A stretch of 10,248 nt of DNA from Actinomycetota bacterium (GTDB lineage: Bacteria; Actinomycetota; Thermoleophilia; Gaiellales; Gaiellaceae). The notes under the pieces are model-generated. The model was given only the letters and a program-made list of their open reading frames with translations. It was not told the DNA's origin and ran no database searches. Shown here piece after piece: positions 6,154-10,248 of this stretch (positions are counted from its first letter, which is position 1; each line of letters opens with the position of its first letter). Both the position numbers and the translations under genes were made by a program. The DNA is taken from positions 1-10,248 of the forward strand of contig JACCTQ010000307.1 in NCBI GenBank assembly GCA_013812265.1. The letters are read 5' to 3'.

Positions 6154-6594
6154 TTAGGGTCGCAACCCCCCGGCCACCGGATTTTCCCAGCGGATCTCCT
6201 GGAACCGGGCGAAGTCCGTGTCGGCAGAGCAGACGGCCAAGCCGTGCTCGACGGCCAGTGCGGCCAGCTGCGCGTCCGAGATCAGGTTGCCTCGGAGCTG
6301 GTATCTCCCGATCAGGCCTCCAAGGATGTCGGCGTGCCGGTCGGTCGGTTGCGGGATCCAGGCTGGACCCGCGGCGAGCCAGTCCTCGACGTGCGTCCAG
6401 GCGTCCCGTGAAGCGAGGGGTCGCTCGGCGGCTCGTGGGTTGGTGCTGATGCGCAGGAAAGCGGCGAGGGACTGCCACGGAAAGCCGACGCGACCCGGCC
6501 CGTTCAGTTTGTCCGTCAGCCAACGCTCAGATGCGTGGTGAAACGGGCTCGTACTGTCGACCGCGAACAGGAGGATGTTCGCGTCGACGAGCAT
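6154..6594 (-). CDS. vapC: VapC-type PIN-domain ribonuclease toxin
   Basis: This 146-residue protein is the normal length for a PIN-domain toxin, a Mg2+-dependent RNase that stops translation by cutting tRNA or rRNA. The N-terminal strand MLVDANILLFAVD carries the first acidic residue (Asp4). ISDAQLAALAVEHG (106-118) carries Asp107, and CSADTDFARF (122-131) carries Asp125 and Asp127. The helix PWQSLAAFLRI (39-49) lacks the usual Glu/Asp of many VapCs, but this variant is common in the subfamily ending in RWENPV. The ATG overlaps the antitoxin stop by one base (TGATG), so the toxin is translated only after its antitoxin. The tail GGLRP after RWENPVA is short and non-conserved. Target RNA unknown. 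Confidence 0.9.
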   Translation of the reverse strand: MLVDANILLFAVDSTSPFHHASERWLTDKLNGPGRVGFPWQSLAAFLRISTNPRAAERPLASRDAWTHVEDWLAAGPAWIPQPTDRHADILGGLIGRYQLRGNLISDAQLAALAVEHGLAVCSADTDFARFQEIRWENPVAGGLRP

Positions 6595-6824
6595 CAGCGG
6601 GCGGCCGGGCCTTCCAGGAGCTCGATCGCCTCAGCCACGTCCGTCACGTCGATCGATAGGCCCAATCGCCGCGACTGCTGACGAAACCGCCGCCGCGGCG
6701 CGCGCACACGTAGACCCGCCCGGACGAGCTCGTTCAGCGCCTCACTCATGCCGAGCCCGCGTTCCTTGCTCAGGCGCTCGACGGCCGCGGCGACGTCGTC
6801 GGCGAGAGTTACGGTCGTCCGCAT
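6594..6824 (-). CDS. vapB: VapB-type ribbon-helix-helix antitoxin
   Basis: From the ATG at 6824 the protein has 76 residues. MRTTVTL (1-7) is the DNA-binding beta strand of a ribbon-helix-helix dimer, DDVAAAVERLSKERG is helix A and MSEALNELVRAGL is helix B. The segment VRAPRRRFRQQSRRLGLSID and the C-terminal helix DVAEAIELLE should wrap and block the PIN toxin. An ATG at 6830 would add Met-Ser. I prefer 6824 because TAAAAT (6831-6836, minus strand) abuts the first ATG, and a start point about 6 nt downstream falls on the second one, predicting a leaderless mRNA. The antitoxin-first order and one-base overlap with vapC are typical. Autorepression through the palindromes at 6837-6848 and 6859-6870 is likely. 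Confidence 0.9.
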   Translation of the reverse strand: MRTTVTLADDVAAAVERLSKERGLGMSEALNELVRAGLRVRAPRRRFRQQSRRLGLSIDVTDVAEAIELLEGPAAR

Positions 6825-6830
6825 GCTCAT

Positions 6831-6836
6831 ATTTTA
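6831..6836 (-). promoter_or_regulatory. -10 element of the vapBC promoter
   Basis: On the minus strand this is TAAAAT, five of six matches to TATAAT and one of the few A/T-only hexamers in the window. It ends 6 nt before the ATG at 6824. No good -35 is seen at 16-18 bp. Confidence 0.55.
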
Positions 6837-6848
6837 GCATCATGATGC
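6837..6848. promoter_or_regulatory. Proximal palindromic operator of vapBC
   Basis: GCATCATGATGC is a perfect 12-bp palindrome directly adjoining the -10 of vapB, inside its promoter spacer. A bound ribbon-helix-helix dimer here would block RNA polymerase. A second, 10/12-identical copy lies 22 bp away. Confidence 0.65.
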
Positions 6849-6858
6849 AGAAACACTC

Positions 6859-6870
6859 GCATCGTGATGT
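6859..6870. promoter_or_regulatory. Distal operator copy of vapBC
   Basis: GCATCGTGATGT matches the proximal palindrome at 10 of 12 positions and is offset by exactly 22 bp, about two helical turns, so bound dimers would sit on the same face of the DNA. It lies at the -35 side of the vapB promoter. Confidence 0.6.
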
Positions 6871-6896
6871 GGCAGTGCCATTGCGCGGGGGTTGCC

Positions 6897-6916
6897 AAGC
6901 GAACGTATGTTCGCTT
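6897..6916. promoter_or_regulatory. LexA (SOS) box
   Basis: CGAACGTATGTTCG (6900-6913) fits the Bacillus/actinobacterial LexA consensus CGAACRNRYGTTYG at every position. The symmetry extends to 20 bp (6897-6916) with a single mismatched central pair. It fills the spacer between TTGCCA (6892-6897) and TTTCAT (6915-6920), a plausible -35/-10 pair with 17-bp spacing reading toward the nuclease gene. This predicts repression by LexA and induction by DNA damage. Confidence 0.85.
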
Positions 6917-6950
6917 TCATTTGGAGAGGTGCAGGCTCGCTCTCGACTCG

Positions 6951-8645
6951 TTGGACAGGCTCGTGGAGCTCGTGGAGGAGCGCGGCGGGTATGTCTCCGC
7001 AGGCGAGGCGGCGGCGCACCTCCTGCAACTGCGCCGAGCGCCCGAGGGTCTGGCACGATCACTGCTCCATCCGCTTGTCGAGGAGGATTCGCGGCTTCTC
7101 TGGCGCGGGAGCCACGTTGCGCTTGCCGGTGGCCGGACAGCGGCACTGCACGAAGCGTCGTTCGTGGTGTTCGATCTCGAGACGACCGGCCTGGCGGTCG
7201 CGTCGGCGCGGATCTGCGAGATCGGCGCCGTCCGTGTCGACGGGCTCGAGCTCCGCGACACTTTCCAGACACTCGTGTCGCCCGGCGTGCGACTGCCCGC
7301 GCAGATCGGCCGACTGACCGGGCTCTCGGACGCGGAGCTCCGTCGCGCGCCACGGGTCTCGACCGCGCTGCGCAACTTCAGCGCCTTCGCGGGCGATGCG
7401 CTCCTCGTCGCTCATAACGCCCGCTTCGACACGGCCTTTCTCGATCGAGAGCTCGAGCGTACGACGGGCAAGCGGCTCGCCGCACCCGTCCTCGACACTG
7501 TCGCCCTCGCGCGCAATCTGCTCCGAGGGCGGTGCGATCGTCTGAGCCTCGCCTCGCTCGCTTTCTTCTTCGGGACGTCGGCGAGGCCGTGCCATCGCGC
7601 TCTGCCAGACGCCGAGGCGACCGCGGAGGTACTCATACGGCTGATCGGCCTCGCACAGGAGCAAGGTGCCCGCACGGTGGCGGAGCTCGAATACCTGGCC
7701 GCGCCGCGACTGCGTCGCGTTCACGCGAAACGGTCGCTCGTGCACGGCGCACCCAGCCGGCCGGGCGTCTATCTCTTCCGCGACCGCTTGGGCCGGGTCC
7801 TGTACGTCGGCAAGGCGCGTGACCTCCGTGCGAGGCTAAGGTCGTACTTCGCGAGCGAGCGTCAACGGCCGTCGGTCGAGATCGCGCTCGAGGCGGCCGA
7901 CCGTGTGGAGTGGCGCGTGCTCGGCTCGGAGCTCGCTGCCGCCCTCGAGGAGATCCGGCTGATCCGCGAGCTGCGCCCGGACGCCAACTCCCGCAGACCG
8001 CGGCCAGAACGCTACGTCTATCTCAGGCGGCAGGGTGACGATGTGGTGGTGAGTCGGCTCGTGTCGCGCTACGGCCCCATCCGCAGGCGCGCCGATGCCG
8101 AGCGAGCGGCACGGGTGCTGTCCGGCTGCTCCGACGAGGAGTTCGAGAACCTCCTGGAACACGGTGTTCCGTCGCGGCTCCGGGAGCGCATGAGCACCCT
8201 GTCCGAGTGCCTCCGCTACGAGGAGGCGGCGCGCATGCGGGACCGGATCGCCTCGCTGGAGCGGGTGGTGACTCAGCTGGTGACGCTCGACGAGCTCCGG
8301 CGGCTCGAAGTGTGCCTCGTCGTCCCCGCGGTGCACGAGGGCCGTGCCGAAGCGATCTTCGTCGGTGGCGGGCGAATCGTGGCGCGCACGGTGCTGACGG
8401 CGGCGTCTGGCGTGAACAGCGAGATCAAGGACGGCATCGCCGCCGTCAGGGCAGCCGGCCGTGACGGGCGCTGCCGCGAGCCCGAGTACACCGACGAGTT
8501 GCTTGTCGTGGGCTCCTTCCTCAAGCGCCCCCCGCCGGAGCTGGGGGTGATCTCGCTGGCCGGGGTCGACGCCGCGCCCCTCAGGCCGTGTTCCGAGTTG
8601 GAGCGAGCGTTGGCGAAGAGCTGGCGCCTGGGGGAAAGCCGGTAG
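6951..8645 (+). CDS. DEDDh 3'-5' exonuclease fused to UvrC-type GIY-YIG nuclease
   Basis: From the TTG at 6951 the protein has 564 residues. An N-terminal helical segment (1-60) is unassigned. The DnaQ-like exonuclease follows with DLETTG (Asp75, Glu77), HNARFD (Asp160) and HRALPD (His215, Asp220), the complete DEDDh set. The GIY-YIG nuclease contains PGVYLF and YVGKARDLRARLRSYF (272-300), with the metal-binding Glu334 in LEEIRLIREL. A UVR-like UvrB-contact helix, LSECLRYEEAARMRDRI, lies near 418-434. The second incision half of UvrC is missing, so it resembles the actinobacterial exonuclease/GIY-YIG proteins and E. coli Cho, which incise damaged DNA. The frame is open to GTG 6864, but that start would put the SOS box and promoter inside the gene; TTG 6921 and GTG 6963 are alternatives. 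Confidence 0.88.
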   Translation: MDRLVELVEERGGYVSAGEAAAHLLQLRRAPEGLARSLLHPLVEEDSRLLWRGSHVALAGGRTAALHEASFVVFDLETTGLAVASARICEIGAVRVDGLELRDTFQTLVSPGVRLPAQIGRLTGLSDAELRRAPRVSTALRNFSAFAGDALLVAHNARFDTAFLDRELERTTGKRLAAPVLDTVALARNLLRGRCDRLSLASLAFFFGTSARPCHRALPDAEATAEVLIRLIGLAQEQGARTVAELEYLAAPRLRRVHAKRSLVHGAPSRPGVYLFRDRLGRVLYVGKARDLRARLRSYFASERQRPSVEIALEAADRVEWRVLGSELAAALEEIRLIRELRPDANSRRPRPERYVYLRRQGDDVVVSRLVSRYGPIRRRADAERAARVLSGCSDEEFENLLEHGVPSRLRERMSTLSECLRYEEAARMRDRIASLERVVTQLVTLDELRRLEVCLVVPAVHEGRAEAIFVGGGRIVARTVLTAASGVNSEIKDGIAAVRAAGRDGRCREPEYTDELLVVGSFLKRPPPELGVISLAGVDAAPLRPCSELERALAKSWRLGESR

Positions 8646-8709
8646 ACCAGTCGCCACCTGGTGTGAGCGAAGGCCTCTGAAGGAAATCGTCAGGCGCTAC
8701 CTTCGAGGA

Positions 8710-9714
8710 GTGAACGAGCCGACAAATCGTGCTCCGACGCCCCTGACGGTACTCCGCGTCGTGCTGGCGGCGTTCGTGCTCGCCTGGCTGTTCGGCCCCT
8801 ATGCATTGAGAGCGGCGGTACCGGTCTGGCTTCCCTTCCTGATCGCCCTTGGCCTCGAGCTCAACTTCGTCGTTGCCGCGCTGCGCCCAGGTCCGGCGCG
8901 TCGCGCGGATCGTGGGCCACAGACCGTCGACCGCGAACGCTACGGCTACGGAGGAGACACCGACGACCTGCTGCTCGTTCGCGAGCGAGGGGAGGAGCTG
9001 TGGATTCCGTATTCGGGCGAGACGGACGACGAGGTTGGCGGATTGATCGCCGGGGCGCGCGAGCGGCCTGAGCAAGAGGCGCAGGCAGCAGTCGTCGCCG
9101 GCGGGACGCGGCGCCACGCCACTGTGCCCATTCGCCGTTTCGTCGCCGGCCTCGCGATCATCGCCGGCCTCGCGCTGATCCTCTGGTTCGCCGAGAGCCG
9201 CACCGGCTGGGATGCGCTCGACGGAGATACGCGTGCCGAGGCTGTCATGCGCTTCTCGGACGAGGCCTCGAGACTCGCAGAGAAGACGGTCAGGATTCGC
9301 TGCGACGAATCGGGTTCCTACGTCGGTGCCGTTCAGCACCGAGACGGTGTGGCCGCAGTCGGAGGCGACCTCGCCTACCTGACGCCACAGCGGTGCCTCG
9401 ACCTCTACAGGCTCGCCTTCAAGGACGAAGTCAGGGGCAGCCAGACGGGCCGCGCACTCGCCGTCCTGACCCACGAGGCGTGGCACCTCCGCGGCGTGGG
9501 CGACGAGGCGACGACCGAGTGCTATGCGCTCCAGAGCGGTGTCCAGATCGGGCAGCGCCTTGGTCTCTCAGAGGACACTGCGCGCCAGTTGATGCGGCAG
9601 CAGCTCGCCGAGAACGCGCTTCAGGGCCGAGGAAACCCCGAGTATCTGGTGTCTTCGGATTGCCGAGACGGCGGCCGGCTCGACCTCAACCCTGCGCTCA
9701 CGCGGTTTCCCTAG
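8710..9714 (+). CDS. Membrane protein with metzincin-like HExxHxxGxxD motif
   Basis: This 334-residue protein is not one I can name. Hydrophobic segments at about 13-34, 37-58 and 144-161 predict three membrane helices. Basic residues at 59-68 and 140-143 put the charged loop 60-143 in the cytoplasm and the C-terminal 170 residues outside. That outer domain contains HEAWHLRGVGD (255-265), which fits the metzincin zinc pattern HExxHxxGxxD; Glu266 or Glu270 could be ligands instead, as in gluzincins. Cys198, 229, 271 and 318 could form disulfides. A zinc-dependent peptidase acting at the cell surface is a reasonable inference, not a finding. The GTG start has no usable Shine-Dalgarno spacing; TACCTT (8698-8703) lies 6 nt ahead, so it may be leaderless. 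It follows the nuclease gene by 64 bp. Confidence 0.75.
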   Translation: MNEPTNRAPTPLTVLRVVLAAFVLAWLFGPYALRAAVPVWLPFLIALGLELNFVVAALRPGPARRADRGPQTVDRERYGYGGDTDDLLLVRERGEELWIPYSGETDDEVGGLIAGARERPEQEAQAAVVAGGTRRHATVPIRRFVAGLAIIAGLALILWFAESRTGWDALDGDTRAEAVMRFSDEASRLAEKTVRIRCDESGSYVGAVQHRDGVAAVGGDLAYLTPQRCLDLYRLAFKDEVRGSQTGRALAVLTHEAWHLRGVGDEATTECYALQSGVQIGQRLGLSEDTARQLMRQQLAENALQGRGNPEYLVSSDCRDGGRLDLNPALTRFP

Positions 9715-9766
9715 TGTCCAAAAATACGGCATCGCGCGCGGCATCCGCGACGTCGGCAGCGCGGCG

Positions 9767-10248
9767 CTACCCCGGCGAGATGTTCTGGTTGATCCGGAAG
9801 AAGTTGTCCGGGTCGTACTTCTGCTTCAACGCTCGCAGTCGGTCGTACTTCTCCGGCCCGTACGACTCGCGCACCCGGTCGGCGCCCTCGTCCCCCAGGA
9901 AGTTCACGTACACGCCCTCGTGCCAGGGCTCGAGGGCTGACCAGAAGCTTCGCACCCATTCGCGCTCTTCGTCGAAGCCCTCGCTCGTCTCCGTGCTGCC
10001 GCCGATGTTGTACGTGAAGCCGGCGGTGCGGCCGTTGAAAGCGGTCTCGTCGTCGCCCACCCGGGCGACTGCTCCGCCCATCTGCCAGATCGGGAACGAC
10101 GTCAGCGGCGAGGCGATCTGGAGCGAGCGCTCGACCGTGATGTCGATGATCTCGTCGCTCAGCTCCGCGACGTCGCAGCTCTTGAAGTAGTACCACCGGC
10201 CCGGTACGAAGCTGGGGTCGAACATCGCCTGGTGCGTCAAGTACGGCT
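9767..10248 (-). CDS. Berberine-bridge-type FAD-linked oxidase, C-terminal part
   Basis: The reading frame enters from the right edge (two more residues, Pro-Tyr, precede the TTG at 10240) and ends at 9767, so about 160 C-terminal residues are visible. The end, YDPDNFFRINQNISPG, is the hallmark of the BBE domain of flavoproteins of the PCMH/VAO type. Upstream, FPIWQMGGAVARVGDDETAF and GFTYNIGG match strands lining the substrate pocket, and DEEREWVRSFWSALEPWHEGVYVNFLGDEG matches the helix-strand segment before the tail. Such enzymes oxidise alcohols, sugars or alkaloid-like substrates and pass electrons to oxygen. The FAD-binding half with its His/Cys attachment sites is outside the window. 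It is convergent with the membrane protein gene, 52 bp away. Confidence 0.88.
   Translation of the reverse strand, partial: PYLTHQAMFDPSFVPGRWYYFKSCDVAELSDEIIDITVERSLQIASPLTSFPIWQMGGAVARVGDDETAFNGRTAGFTYNIGGSTETSEGFDEEREWVRSFWSALEPWHEGVYVNFLGDEGADRVRESYGPEKYDRLRALKQKYDPDNFFRINQNISPG

Noticed and set aside
9715..9766. Possible terminator for the FAD oxidase: 5-bp hairpin (9737-9749) and a T-run on the minus strand (9720-9724).
   Set aside because: The stem is short and the T-run starts 12 bp beyond it, so the arrangement does not fit an intrinsic terminator.

Overview
This is a gene-dense, high-GC chromosomal window. It probably comes from an actinobacterium, and most plausibly from the Thermoleophilia side (Gaiellales/Solirubrobacterales-like). 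The reasons are strongly G/C-biased third codon positions, GTG/TTG starts, several starts placed right behind -10-like hexamers, a Bacillus/actinobacterial-type LexA box, an Rpf cell-wall domain, a DEDDh exonuclease/GIY-YIG fusion and a DrrA-type exporter. The lineage is inferred from gene content, not from a marker gene.

Layout. (1) 1-653, minus strand: the first 44 residues of a phospholipase/carboxylesterase-type hydrolase, preceded by a MarR-family regulator. (2) 718-3262, plus strand: a three-gene ABC-2 exporter operon (DrrA-like ATPase and two different permeases) with 4-bp overlaps at both junctions. It is divergent from the MarR gene across a 64-bp promoter region, so MarR is the obvious candidate regulator. 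(3) 3263-3349: two hairpins between convergent genes. (4) 3350-4843, minus: a secreted cell-wall hydrolase joining an M23 (LytM) zinc endopeptidase to a C-terminal Rpf/transglycosylase-like domain. (5) 5068-6143, plus: a 68-residue charged protein, a 132-residue unknown protein and a divergent cold-shock-domain protein with a long leader. (6) 6154-6824, minus: a VapBC toxin-antitoxin pair. (7) 6951-8645, plus: the exonuclease/nuclease fusion. (8) 8710-9714, plus: a three-pass membrane protein with a metzincin-like zinc motif. (9) 9767-10248, minus: the C-terminal end of a berberine-bridge-type FAD oxidase.

The most informative stretch is the 126-bp control region between vapB and the nuclease gene. 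Facing vapB are two 12-bp palindromes exactly 22 bp apart, next to a TAAAAT -10 whose start point would fall on an ATG. Facing the nuclease is a near-perfect SOS box inside the spacer of a plausible promoter. DNA-damage control of the nuclease and autoregulation of the toxin-antitoxin pair can both be read from the bases. Other points worth a second look are the M23-Rpf fusion, whose linker has foreign-looking codon use, the HExxHxxGxxD membrane protein, and the cold-shock-like protein with altered RNA-binding motifs. I found no rRNA, tRNA, CRISPR array or insertion sequence.
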